This document shows, in pieces, positions 28,196 through 39,900 of a DNA stretch of 64,000 bases (position 1 is its first letter; each line of letters starts with the position of its first letter). Position numbers and translations under genes: made by a program. A model generated the notes under the pieces. The model worked only from the letters and a program-made list of their open reading frames with translations. It had not been told where the DNA came from and ran no database searches. Location: assembly GCA_003993805.1 (NCBI GenBank), contig RSEF01000001.1:153155741-153219740 (forward strand), in the 5' to 3' direction. Source of the DNA: Himantopus leucocephalus (Eukaryota > Chordata > Aves > Charadriiformes > Recurvirostridae).

Positions 28196-29268
28196 TGGTT
28201 AAAAACGGATCCCACCTGGATGCTGAAACGCTGGCAATGCTCCAGAACAAAGCTATCTCCATCACCCTCCCAGTTGTGTATTCACTGGTGGCTGCGGTTA
28301 GTATCCCTGGCAACTTGTTCTCCCTTTGGGTGCTCTGCTGTCACATCAAACCCAAAACGCCTTCTGTTATCTTCATGATCAACCTGAGCATCACAGATCT
28401 CATGCTGGCCAGCTGCTTTCCCTTCCAGATTATTTATCACGTCCAAAACAATCACTGGAGCTTTGGCAAAACTCTTTGCAGCCTCGTGACAGTGATGTTC
28501 TACTCCAACATGTATTCTTCCATACTGACCATGACCTGTATCAGCATCGAGCGGTACATGGGTGTGGTATATCCCATGAAGTTGATCAAGTGGAGACGAA
28601 AAAGGTATGCCCTGGCTGCCTGCCTCGGTATGTGGATTTTCTTGCTACTAGCCTTCTACCCACTGGAAAGCACAGATCTGACCTATGAAGTGAAAGAATT
28701 GGGGATTATAACCTGTTTTGATGTCCTCAAATGGGATATGCTGCCCAACTTCGCAGCCTGGGTAGCCTTTCTTCTCACGCTATTTGTCGTGCTCTTCCTG
28801 ATCCCTTTTGTTGTAACAGTTGCATGCTATATTGGCACCATTCGGAAGCTTATTCAGACATCGAACAGATATGGTAACAGGCAGAAGACAAGATCCATAT
28901 ACCTGGCGATGATAGTCCTTCTGGTATTCATCACTTGCTTTGCCCCAAATAACTTTATCCTTCTTGTGCACATGATCATCCGCCTGTTTTATGGCAGGAG
29001 TTTGTATCCTGCCTACAAGCTCACCTTGTGCCTCAGTTGCCTCAACAACTGCATAGATCCTTTCATTTATTATTTTGCGTCCAAAGAATTTTACCAGAAA
29101 TTCATGCAAGTGTTTCGCCCTAAGGCACTGCTCAGCGACAGTTTGGAAACCAGAAGGGAAAGCTTATTCTCTGGCAGGACCATGTCAGCCAGGTCGATGT
29201 CAAGTGGACCTATGGATGGGTTAGAGGGAGTAAAGGTCTATTTGCAAAGGCAGGAAAGTGTTTTTTAG
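28195..29268 (+). CDS. P2RY8: P2Y receptor family member 8 (class A GPCR)
   Basis: The 357-residue product is close to the 359 of human P2RY8, and both end in QRQESVF. It is a seven-transmembrane plasma-membrane receptor; the mammalian protein senses S-geranylgeranyl-glutathione and signals through G-alpha-13 to restrain B-cell migration and growth. Visible class A marks: an N-glycosylation site NGS at 4-6, Asn40 of TM1 (SIPGN), Asp68 of TM2, Cys95 and Cys174 for the TM3-ECL2 disulfide, an ERY version of DRY at 119-121, Trp147 of TM4, FxxCFAP at 245-251 in TM6 (Phe where many receptors have Trp), and DPFIY at 288-292 in TM7. The basic third loop and Ser-rich tail could be phosphorylated. The whole sequence is in one uninterrupted exon. 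The ATG at 28195 is the first in frame and gives the family-length N terminus. ASMTL lies downstream on the same strand, as in human PAR1. Confidence 0.97.
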   Translation: MVKNGSHLDAETLAMLQNKAISITLPVVYSLVAAVSIPGNLFSLWVLCCHIKPKTPSVIFMINLSITDLMLASCFPFQIIYHVQNNHWSFGKTLCSLVTVMFYSNMYSSILTMTCISIERYMGVVYPMKLIKWRRKRYALAACLGMWIFLLLAFYPLESTDLTYEVKELGIITCFDVLKWDMLPNFAAWVAFLLTLFVVLFLIPFVVTVACYIGTIRKLIQTSNRYGNRQKTRSIYLAMIVLLVFITCFAPNNFILLVHMIIRLFYGRSLYPAYKLTLCLSCLNNCIDPFIYYFASKEFYQKFMQVFRPKALLSDSLETRRESLFSGRTMSARSMSSGPMDGLEGVKVYLQRQESVF

Positions 29269-29629
29269 CTGTAGACATACCCAGAAAAAAGGCACCTGTG
29301 AGATCCATGAGTAGACACAGAAAATATTTCTTTTTGAATGTCTACCCTCAAAATACCTTGCTCCAGTGAGAGAACTCAAGCCATACTTACATTGCACATC
29401 CTACTTCAGTATTTTCTGGTAAGAAATGGAAGCCTTAAAGGAACTGAGTTTATTCAAGAAGACACTGAAGCAAACACAACGTTGATAATCAGGGGTTGTC
29501 CTGGAATTAGTGCTACTGCATGAAACCAAGGGATAAATTTAGAACAAAAATTACTTTCAGGTTGTATGATCTCAGTGTTTAACCAAAGGTTTGTGATTCT
29601 CGGTGAATGTGAAATATTACTGTATATAA

Positions 29630-29635
29630 ATTAAA
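29630..29635 (+). terminator. Probable P2RY8 poly(A) signal ATTAAA
   Basis: This ATTAAA lies 362 bases past the P2RY8 stop codon. It is the commonest variant poly(A) hexamer and the first good candidate downstream. GT/T-rich sequence follows from about 29650 to 29710. Confidence 0.5.
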
Positions 29636-29640
29636 GCATA

Positions 29641-32600
29641 CACTGAAGTTGGATTTTGGGTAGGAAAGTTATTTTTCTATGCATTTTTGTTTTGTTTCGG
29701 TTTATTTTTTTTAATGTATTGCTTTCTCTCATTGTCTTTCTATAAAAGAATGAGTAAAAAGAGCTTGTCATTTTACCATTAATGCCTAATGCCTAGCCAC
29801 TGTGAGTTCACCACAACACTTACCCAACTGTTTATCAGAACCAAACCACACTAACCTTTGAAAAGGTTAGGTTGACTCATACTATTTATTTCAATTTTAT
29901 GCAGCAAAATATCTCATGCAATGAAAGGGAAGCTAGAACTAATAATGTTTGAGACTACTTTAGCTGCTGAGTGGATTATATTTTCATTTCTTGAATTTAT
30001 TAATTTCTCAGGACGGCGGGGAGCAGTTGATTTAAGGAAAGAGATTTTCTCGCATTGACCTACTACAGTTATAATGCTGCTGCTCATATGTGATTGGTAT
30101 CAACAAGTCGTTTTCACCAATTCACTATAGGCTATATGCAGAAGCACCATCCATCTCAGCAGGGAATTTAGCTTTATATAGTGCATGGACAGTGAGCTTA
30201 TCTTCCTTATGGCAATGGCATGGATTATTAACCAGATTTTCCGCTGGATTTATGAGAATTCAACCTCAGACTGGAGTGATTCTCTGCCAGCAGAAACCAG
30301 ATGAAAACCTGTCCCTATGGCCAGATGTCAGAAACATACTTCTTTCAAGCAGGCAAACAGAAAGAAGAGGGAAAAAATGAAAGCAAGGCTTGAGAATGGG
30401 AGATGTACCAAATACCCGGGAAATAGGTTACGGCAGGTTGGTTGTGCAGTCCTGTGTTCGGAACTCCTCTCTGAAATATCCTTCTCCAGCTTGTTTGCAT
30501 ATAATGTGTCATGTTTTAATTCTTCTCACATCTCAACAACTGCCTGTGTGCTTGGAAAGACAACTGCTACAGAATATGTACTGGAAACAGACAAAGGCAA
30601 AGTTTTTCCTGTAGTATTTACAGCTTTTTACCTACGTTTGGCCCTCATTGACAGTGAAGAGCCAAAAAAAACCTGACAAGTTTCCCCTCACAAGCAAGAC
30701 AAAGCTATATGGCATCCTTTTGCTGCACTGTGACTCCATCCAGCGCTGAGTAGGAGGCTGTCTTCGACATCGTGAATAGTTGGTTGAGACACCCCACGCT
30801 ATGCTGGTTTCTGAGCTCCCATGCCTAAGTAAAAGACAACACCCAACGCCCTTGAAATCTGCCTTCTTTCTTCACATTTTTCCATGACTAATCACCACAA
30901 ATTTCTTCACAATAGAGGCTGGATAACCGCAAAATCAACTGTGAAATATTTGTATGTCCTATCTTCTGCTAAACTGCCATCAGTTATTGGAGCAGGATAA
31001 ATTTGAGTGGACCTAATACAACCTTTCATAAGCCATCTGAGGTGTTTCGTGGCATTTCACAGTGTTAGTTTTAATTGATCTGCACATTTTCTGCCCACAA
31101 GGCCAACCTTAGTGACATGTAACCCGTCCAAACCTTCCCGTCATCTTGCCTGGAAGCCACCCAGCACTACCAGCCTGTGTGCTGGGTGCATACGTGTGGT
31201 GAGGTGGGCTTGCTACTTTAAACCGCCTCGTGTGTGCTGAAAGAGAGGAGCCCACTGAGTATGTTCCTGTGTGAGTCTGGGGCTCTGAGCTCCTGTGTCA
31301 GGTCTAGCACATGCTCCAAAATGCCTGCTTGCACCAGCAACTCCAAAGAAAGAACGACGGCTTTTCCTCAGCCATCCCACATCTGTCAGGCAGAAATTCA
31401 GTTAGTTTACTTATGTTTTGCAAATCTGCGTATTAATTTAGCAGTGCACGGTTTCACCTTGCTTTTCAAGTCCCTTCACCATCCACTTTCACAGAATTCC
31501 AGCTTTCTCACCACCAAAACTGTTTTCAGCATTTTGCTGTGGCAGAAACTTTTTTGGAGGTTATACTGAAACCTCTCTCCTTTTTCTTCTTTTTTAAACA
31601 TGCAAGTATTTTTACAATGAAAATCATTACTTCTCTTAGCTCTAATGCAGATTTTCACTCTGTTTTGTCTTGAACCTGATCCTCAAGCGCTGCAGTGTGC
31701 CTGAACTGTAACTGACACCAAACAGAGCCAAAAGGGCAGAAACTTTGCACTTTGGACATTAACTGCTATATTTTGAAAAATACTGAATTGCTCATTTTGC
31801 AAGAGGGAAAAGATGCTCACAACTGACGGAAAATGTTCCTCTCTCCAGCCTCATGCAGCTCTTCATAGCCCTTCATGCCTCTTCTGACATTGTCTAAAAA
31901 GGAACAGGAAGGATGTGTCCTTCAAGTACCTCTTCACGCCATTTTACTAACTAGCCTCTAGTTAGCTCAGATTAGGCAAACTTCCCGTTTGGGTCAGCGG
32001 GATTGTTCCTTGAGAAAGCAATACAGAAATGAACACAATGACTGAAATCTTTTGAGCCCGATGTTGTACACTATGGCGTTTTGGAGGGGTTCTTTAGACA
32101 GGAGGAAAAGAAATCATTAAAGTGGCCCAACATACTGTTCTTTGACACTGGAAACATGTCCTTCTGGGGCACCACAAGGTAGCACGACTTCTACCCTCCT
32201 TGGCCAGTGGGTGTGAATTGACATACATATATATATATATNCAGATTGCCATTTGAGATGCTATCGAGAAGTTCATGTGTATATTGCCTTTGATTTGGGG
32301 AATACGGGTCCTGGGCGACATGCCTCCTTGTTTGTCTCTGTGGTTAATGTCATTTTACTGAGAAGATGTGAATGTATGGGCTCCTGTTTGGGTTTGGGTT
32401 TTGGTTTTTTTGGTTTTTTTTTTTTTAATTATAGTTTAGCAATTTAATCTATGACTGTGCTTGGACTTTTTTGTATATATAATAGTAAAAAAAAACACCA
32501 AAGAGGGCAGGGAAACCAAGTTATGAAATAAAATTAATCCATTTCCCAGTGCTATTGTGTCTTTTTTAGATTTCTGTGTCAGTTTAAGTCTCTCATTTTT

Positions 32601-33001
32601 CCCACACATTTTGAAGATTGATCTTTTTTTTCTTTGCATACCTGTTCATTTTTTTTCTCTTTTTATATGTATCTTAGAAACTGGCATTGGCATATCCCCT
32701 TCACACAAATTTTAAAAGCAGCAATACTTGAATGAGATGTTGGCTAATTTGGAATCCTTCTCCTTGCCCAACAGGTGTAAAAAATACATATATTTTTAAA
32801 TTTCAATGCACTCCTGAAGCGGCTTGGCAGCCAGGGCCCATCCCACCCCCAACCAGGCGCAGGGCAGCTGGGGGCACCGGGGCAGCCCCAGGCTTGGGCA
32901 TCGGGCACCTCCATGGGGACAGGGACGGGGACGGGCCAAGGTGGGGATGTGGGCCCTCATGCCCATGGCCGGGCAGGGCAGGGCTGTGGGGAGCTGGAGA
33001 C
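29641..33001. other. Intergenic region between P2RY8 and ASMTL
   Basis: No coding exon was recognised. I looked specifically for Maf-domain exons of ASMTL (the ASASPRR loop, a GADT motif, a VFTGVA motif) and found none. The AT-rich sequence changes abruptly to GC-rich from about 32817 to the gap at 33002. A (TA)n tract with a single N is at 32221-32241 and T-rich runs lie at 32405-32430. A 10-bp inverted repeat (31158-31167 with 31179-31188) is present. Confidence 0.6.
32915..32935 (+). repeat. G-quadruplex-capable GC-rich tract beside the gap
   Basis: Four G-runs (GGGG, GGG, GGGG, GGG) are separated by two- or three-base loops, fitting the canonical G4 pattern. It sits in a GC-rich block (about 32817-33001) that ends at the 100-N gap. 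Such sequence is typical of a CpG-island edge and of assembly drop-out. Confidence 0.6.
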
Positions 33002-33101
33002 NNNNNNNNNNNNNNNNNNNNNNNNNNNNNNNNNNNNNNNNNNNNNNNNNNNNNNNNNNNNNNNNNNNNNNNNNNNNNNNNNNNNNNNNNNNNNNNNNNN
33101 N
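33002..33101. other. Assembly gap of 100 N
   Basis: Exactly 100 Ns, the usual placeholder for a gap of unknown size. It lies between P2RY8 and the first visible ASMTL exon, with GC-rich DNA on its left. The missing ASMTL promoter and first exons most simply belong here. Confidence 0.95.
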
Positions 33102-33520
33102 TTGTGGAATAGAGCTAGGGTCAGTATGCAGCTGGGTGACCCAGTGGCAATGTTGGTCTCAGTGACACTTGCTGTTACCGCTTTGGCAGCCAGGACTTGG
33201 AGGACGCTGGGTAACCTATGGCAACGCAATCTGACTGCAGTCAGCTGATGTACCTCCTGCTTAGGTGACTATGGCCCTTGGACCGTCTGAGGCATAAAGA
33301 CTTTTGCTACTCACCCTTAGTAGAAATACTGATCCTTGTATTTATCTTGTGATTTATAAATTGAAGTGTTGAGCCTAACTGGTAGATTTAGTCCACCTCT
33401 AACTTGAGTACACTAGTCTTTATTCCAGACTCTGCAGTACTGGTAGATTTTTTCTGTTCTGTGCTACCTCTACTCTTAATCTTACTTACATATGTGTTGC
33501 TTTTGCTTTCTGTCTCCCAG
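33102..33520. other. ASMTL intron fragment right of the gap
   Basis: Moderately GC-rich for its first 130 bases, then ordinary noncoding sequence. No exon was recognised. It ends in a pyrimidine-rich acceptor (TGTCTCCCAG, 33511-33520) for the first visible ASMTL exon. Confidence 0.7.
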
Positions 33521-33947
33521 GGACAAGGCCGGTGGATATGGAATCCAGGCCCTCGGTGGAATGTTAGTTGAGTATGTCCATGGAGACTTCTTGAATGTGG
33601 TGGGATTTCCTCTGAATCACTTCTGCAAAAAGCTAGCAGAATTGTACTATCCGCCCCCTAAACATAACATACAACATAAAAAGTATGACTCTATCCCTTC
33701 CGTGGACACTTTTGAGAACCTGAGCGATGGAGAAAGTGAATCTTCAAATTTCACAGAGCACAAAGGTGCTAGTAAGTTGGACAGCGGTGGGGTGTATTCC
33801 TCAGGAGCTATTTACAATTCTGAAAACAGTTCTAGTGTCAGAACTGGTTTTATGGTACCTTTGGAAAATCAGAATGGAGTGTCAAAAAGTGCAGCAAAAC
33901 TTCCACCTAAAATTCTGGACCTGATGGATGGTTTTAGAGCTTCAAAG
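33521..33947 (+). CDS. ASMTL: ASMTL exon: end of Maf domain and linker
   Basis: The exon begins after TGTCTCCCAG and ends at AAG before GTAAGG. Its first base completes a codon, so the preceding intron is phase 2; the following one is phase 0. It encodes the Maf segment [14 protein letters not shown], with the conserved Lys of the family, then [17 protein letters not shown] linker with [19 protein letters not shown] resembles the human one. It ends at [11 protein letters not shown], the first helix of the methyltransferase half. Confidence 0.95.
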
Positions 33948-36900
33948 GTAAGGGGAAAAAATAAAACTACTCATTACATTTCTGACTGATATGATTGTTT
34001 CATTGGACTTCAATATACAGCAGGTAACGTGAAATACTTGAGATGGAGTAAGAATGTATTAATAATTAGAATAAAAGGAGTACTAGAGAATCTAAGATAG
34101 CTGAAACTTTTGGTGCAGTGCGAACACTGTGTTTTTGATATTTGCTTTTATCTGTTCTATGAAGTTTCAGTTACCCATTTGATAAAATTTTTGTCTCTTG
34201 AGAGGAAAGAAAAGACCTCAGGATTTTTTTGTCCTCGCATGATTGACCTCGGTTATGAATGGTGCAATTGTGCTTCCAGGATGTCTGGAAAGAGTACCCT
34301 CTTCCCTCCCAGATGTGCCTTTTGTCATCTTGTCTAATTAAATGCAGTTAATGCAAGATCATGATTTATCTTCCATTGGCTATGTCAATGATTCAGGCTC
34401 TGGTGTAATTAGGAGGCTTCAGAATAACAGTATGTTCAGAAGTGGAACATTTACTCCACAAGTAAAGTGGAACGTTGCAGGGAAACTTCAAAATGCTTTT
34501 AAGAAATTTCTCATTAATTATTGATTTTTTAAAATTTTTTTTACTGATTACAAGAGCACAGTCAAGCAGGAAGTTACCTTTATATTCTCTGCAAAGAAAG
34601 CATTTAATATGGTTAACTCATCTGACTTAAAACTGTGACAAGAATTGTATATATTATATTTCCTTTCTAACTTTTAATACTTAGTGTTTGGATTATATGG
34701 AAGATGTTAATTTTTTTTATTCCCTCTGAAGGAGATATTTTTTTTTAATACCGTTTCTTGTTCCAGGTATGCTTAGCTGATAATCTCCATGCAGTATCTG
34801 ATGGAGACATAACAGCTTATGAACAGAATGTCACATGTTGTCTGTAGCAGCCAAGTCTGATGAGAAATGAGTAGCTGGACATTTTAAGGGCTGCCAAGTT
34901 TTCTACTCGCAGCTGCAGTGTAGTGAAGAAGGTGAAGCAGAAATGAACACCAATCATTCTGACAGATCACTGATCTCCATCAAGTCATTCATGTTTTAGG
35001 ATGAGGTGAAAAAACTGCTAAAGTGGCAGTGAAATGACAAACCTGGAGCTAAAGATACAACAAATTTGAGGGGGGATGGAGGGAAACACGCAAGACAATG
35101 GACAATGGTTTTGCTGAAATAGCAGAAAGTTGTACTCGGATCTGAAGGAAAACCATAGTGTGGTCACTGTAGATCTGTGGGCGTGCTGCTTGCAGGCATG
35201 CAAAGCAGTATTGAGAGATTTGGAATAAAACAGCCTTGAGACTGCTGCGTTTGTGAACTTCCTTGTGTATCCATAGGGAGCGAGTTTTGATGTACGTGAA
35301 TGGGTGAAATGATGCTTAGCATTTCTTCAATTTAAGTTAAAAAAAAAATAATTGGAGAATCGTCAGCATTTTATTGTACATTATGTACACTGTTTACAGT
35401 AATGTGATGCCAAATTCGGTTTTGTGCACTGAAAGACGGTGGAGGCTGTAGATAGAAGCAGAAGCTTTCCTTTCCCACTAAACCAGTGTAAAGTCATAGT
35501 ATGAAGTGCTGAGTTTCATGTTGAACTAGTGGGAAATTTTTTTCTCAGGGTTTGGATCTTTGTAAAATTAATTATGCGTTGCAACAAATGCTTCCTGTGA
35601 CCTGACAACGCATCATCTCTCCACTTGTAGAACAGGGATAAAAGCACAAAAGCATTTAGTTTCACAAAAGCTCTCAAGTTCTATTTCATTTTGTTCCTTG
35701 AGTGTTGTTTCAAGGACTTCATAAAGCAGAGTGAAATCTCCTGCGGACGAAGATGTTGCTGCCTATTTTACTCTGAACAGCTGCTGTTGCATAATAGGAG
35801 GGGATCAGGGTTAGTTAAATCATACTTTCTCAAACTTAGTATGTTCTTAATTTGCATACTCTGATGCATACTCAGAGCTTTGAGGTTTTTTCTTCTTTGA
35901 TATTTTTCTTTCATTCCCCCCACACACACACCTTGAACTGGGAATTACAGAATGCTAGAAAGAGTGCTTTGGATCAGCCAAGCTTTTGACCCTGTCTTCT
36001 CACCTTCTCTTTCCTGTTCTTATAGTTTCCAGGTGGTATCAGTCCAAGGATTGTGCAGGTCTTGGAAGCCAAATGGTTGTACACTAGATGCAATTGGCTC
36101 AATATTGTGAAAGCCTGCATTATAACAAATTCCAGCTATACCTTCTTATTAGAATAACAGAGGAAATTGTAAAAAGAGGATGAAGATAATAAAATATGTA
36201 GACACACAGTAGCAGACCTTCCTCAAAGTTAATCTCTTTTTTTTTCTTGCATTTGATATTTATTAAACAGAATGTCAATCCATTTTTTTCCTTGACTGTC
36301 TTTGATTTTTATAATATACTTCAGTTGGAAGGGACCTACAATGACCATCTAGTCCAACTACCTGAGTTGCCTGCAGTTGCAAAGAAGTGGATTCTGTGAT
36401 TGCTTTGTGTGCTTCCACTTTTGTGCTCTACATAAGTTCCTTGCTTTTAGGTGTTTTAACTGTTTCAGAATACTGAAACTGCAGAATTGCAAATTAATTT
36501 CAAATGAAGAGGTAGATATCATCACATAGCATTAACTTTCCTGTCTGATTTGGTTAACATATCTCTACAAGTTCAGTTAAGTTTTTCAGTTTACACAGCT
36601 GCATTGCCCATGGGTTTTTCTTCACCATCAGGCACTAGGTGTTCTCTCTTCTTCATTCCATACATACATATCCTGTTAAGGTGTGCATGTAGCGTAGTTG
36701 TGCTCTGAAGTTTTATTCTTCTTTTTTTCCCTTAATTTTTATTAAACAAAGGCCAACGTTATAGCAACTGAAGCTGTTAGACTGCCATAGTGGAGCTTTC
36801 CAGTTCCTTAGTAAATAAAATTTAATTTGATCTTTTGGCATTGTTTCAGATGCTAAGAAATGTTTGACCTTATGGAACAAGCTTATAGATGGAGATATGC

Positions 36901-39900
36901 TAAATATCTGAATAAAGAGGTGATCTTCATACAAAATCTGTAGGCTGCATTCCAGAATATTTTGAGTTCCCTTCTCTCCCAAACACCTCTGGTCAAAATT
37001 CTGTTACTTAGCTACGATAATGCAACCCTCTGAGAGGGAAGGAAATGTATCGCAGCAATTTTTAGGAGTTTTGTTAAACTGTTGCACTTGTTAAAGAACA
37101 GTAGTTGTGTAGAATAATTTCAGGCAAAAGGTATAGTTCTTTTGTTTCTTGATTGCAGTCATTTAGACGCAGCATGCTAACTATTTTTTTCTTACATGTA
37201 GGCTCTGTTTGTAGCCTCTAAGCTGAAGATATTTGATCATCTGAAAGATAAAGGTCCGCTGAAGGCTGTGGATATTGCAAATGAGGTTGGAGCCTCTGTG
37301 TGTGGAACAGAAAGACTCCTTGATGCATGTGCTGCTCTTGGATTACTGGAGAAAACACCACAAGGTGACTAATTTCTCCTCCTTCCCAACTGCATGTAGT
37401 ACTGAAAGACATGCAGGACTGGAAGAAATGCTTTGAAGGTCACAGGGTCTGACTTAATATTGTGGGTTACTTGGATTTGGGGAAAAAGGGAACGGATCAT
37501 TGCTTCTTTGCTTTCATTACTAGTAGCTGGCATTGTTTCATTTGGGGGCAGGCTTTACCTAATGAACACATTCAGGTCTTTGAGCAATCCTTAGATTGCT
37601 TTTGCTCTCTGGACACAGTACTGACAAAACTTCTAAGAAAGTTACATGGGCAGTCCCAGGGAGCAGCGTAATAGCTCAGAGGTATCATTTGCACTCAGGT
37701 CACAACAACCCCATGCAGCATTACAGGCTTGGGGAAGAGTGGCTGGAGAGCTGCCTGGTGGAAAAGGACCTGGGGGTGTTGGTCGACAGCCAGTTGAATA
37801 CGAGCCAGCAGTGTGCCCAGGTGGCCAAGAAGGCCAATAGCATCCTGGCTTGTATTAGGAATAGTGTGGCCAGCAGGACTAGGGAAGTGATCGTCCCCCT
37901 GTACTTGGCACTGGTGAGGCCCCACCTCAAATACCATGTTCAGTTTTGGGTCTCTAACTACAGGGAAGTCACAGAGGTGCTGGAGCGCGCTCAGAGAAGG
38001 GCAATGAAGCTGGTGAAGGGTCTAGAGCATATGTCTTAGGAGGAGTGGCTGAGTGAACCGGGGTTGTTTAGTCTGGGGGAAAGGAGGCTCAGGGGAGATG
38101 TTACCACTGTCTACGGTTGCCTGAAAGGCGGTTGTAGCAAGGTGGGTGTCCATCTCTTCTCCCAAGTAGCAGGTGATAGGACAAGAGGAAATGGCCTCAA
38201 GTTGCACCAGGATAGGTTCAGATTGGGTATTAGGAAAAGTTTCCTCACTGAAAGGGTTACCAAGCATTGGAACAGACTGCCCAGGGAAGTGGTTGAGTCA
38301 CCATCCCTGGAGGTGTTTAAAAGATGGGTAGACGTGGTGCTCAGGGACATGGTTTAGTGGTGGACTTGGTAGTGTTAAGTTAATGGTTGGACTCAGTAAT
38401 CTTAAGGGTCTTTTTGAATGTAAATGACTCTATGATTCTATCTAAAATAAGGACCAAATTCCATTCCCTGCTGCAGCAACGCAGAGTCACAATGTTCAGC
38501 AGAGAATTGGCGTTTTAACGAGGAGAGCTCTGGAATGCATCCCTCGTGGACAACAGCTTAAATTTTAGCTAACTGGAACAGTGCTTGAAGGTGTTTGTAG
38601 GTGAGGAAGTCAGTATTAGGATTAACTTTTTCAGTCCGCACTATGTAGTTATTAGTTTCCATATGCATCATTTACATAGTAAGACCTGAAATGGTCAAGT
38701 GCCAAGAAAAGGAAATAAAGGAGGCTTTCAACTCCTTTCAACTTAGAGGACAAGACCAAGGAGAAAGCCCTAAAGCCAAAACACACTGGAGAAAGCCTGA
38801 GCATAAGAGAAGGAGAAACAATCTAAAGAAAAATGCAGTAAAGAATGAAGAACTTCCAATACTCTCCCCTGAATATCAGGTGTGTAACTGAGGTACTCTG
38901 ATTTAAAAACAAAAATAAAAGATCGGTGCCTATCTATATCCTCCAGCATCTAAATTTTTTTATAAACAAAGTACCTACTCCATTAAGAATGAGACAACCT
39001 TTAGAATTATTTCATGGAAATCATTGCACAAAAAATATGATCCTAAGATCAGGATTTGCTAGCTATTTTACAGCTATCCAGGAAAACATGCCTTCAGATT
39101 TTAAATGACAGTTGTAAAGTACTGAAATAAAGCTGGTTACAATTGTTTTCTTCCCGTAAGGTTACAGTAATACAGATGCAGCAAATACCTACCTGACCTC
39201 AGATGGTGAATACTCACTTCATGGCTACATTATCCACTCTAATGACCACCTTTGGCCTCTCTTCACAAACTTGGAGTCTGCTGTCACAGAAGGGAGTAGG
39301 CAGAACCATCGAGCCTTTGGAAAGAAAGCAGAGGATTTATTTAAGGTAATATAAACTCTTACTAGTATTAAAACTTGCTGTGAGGAGTCCAGAACTGATC
39401 TAGGCGCAAATGAAGACTGAGCTGTCTATGAAGTTGGTCAGTCTCAGAAACTGTAGAAAAACAACGCAACTCACTAGTCTCAGACTGCTGTTCCCTTCAA
39501 CTTTAGGCTGTATAGTGCTGCAACAATCAGAATATACTGGGAAATCTGAGTGCTGACAAAAATTCTGTGGCTAAACTGTTGTCCATCCAGCTAACACGCT
39601 CTTAGAACAACCTCTGGGCCTATTTAATTTAATATATGTGGCCTTTTTACAACACCGGGCAGTACCTTATCACATATGTGCTCCTTCCATATTGGATGCC
39701 AATCACTTGGTACTGATGTGCATCCAGTTCAATCTGTGCTGACTGTGTAATCAAAGCTGTTTTCAAAGTCGCTTTGTGCTGATGCAGTGGAGAAGGGGTC
39801 CAGTCTCTTTTATGAAGGCTTGTAGTTTTGTATATGCTTCAAGATGGTATATATTGCTGATAAGAATTGTAATCCTTTCTTCTATCTGTTCCCATCTCTG

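Larger units (their letters stand above)
28127..29640 (+). other. P2RY8: P2RY8 coding exon with 5'UTR segment and 3'UTR
   Basis: A pyrimidine-rich tract ending in AG at 28125-28126 fits a splice acceptor, so this exon would begin near 28127 with 68 bases of 5'UTR before the start codon. The 3'UTR runs from 29269 to about 29.65 kb, where an ATTAAA poly(A) signal lies at 29630-29635. The human gene has the same plan of a noncoding first exon and one exon holding the whole coding sequence. Confidence 0.7.

Noticed and set aside
30090..30680. Overlapping 96- and 119-codon open frames between P2RY8 and ASMTL
   Set aside because: Neither resembles the Maf domain or any known protein, and no exon-like borders were found.
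32732..33248. Open frames spanning the first assembly gap
   Set aside because: They are open only because the Ns are read as unknown residues. The visible ends do not match the Maf domain or any family.
37596..38039. 147-codon open frame in an ASMTL intron
   Set aside because: It is the CR1 ORF2 remnant, not a host gene.
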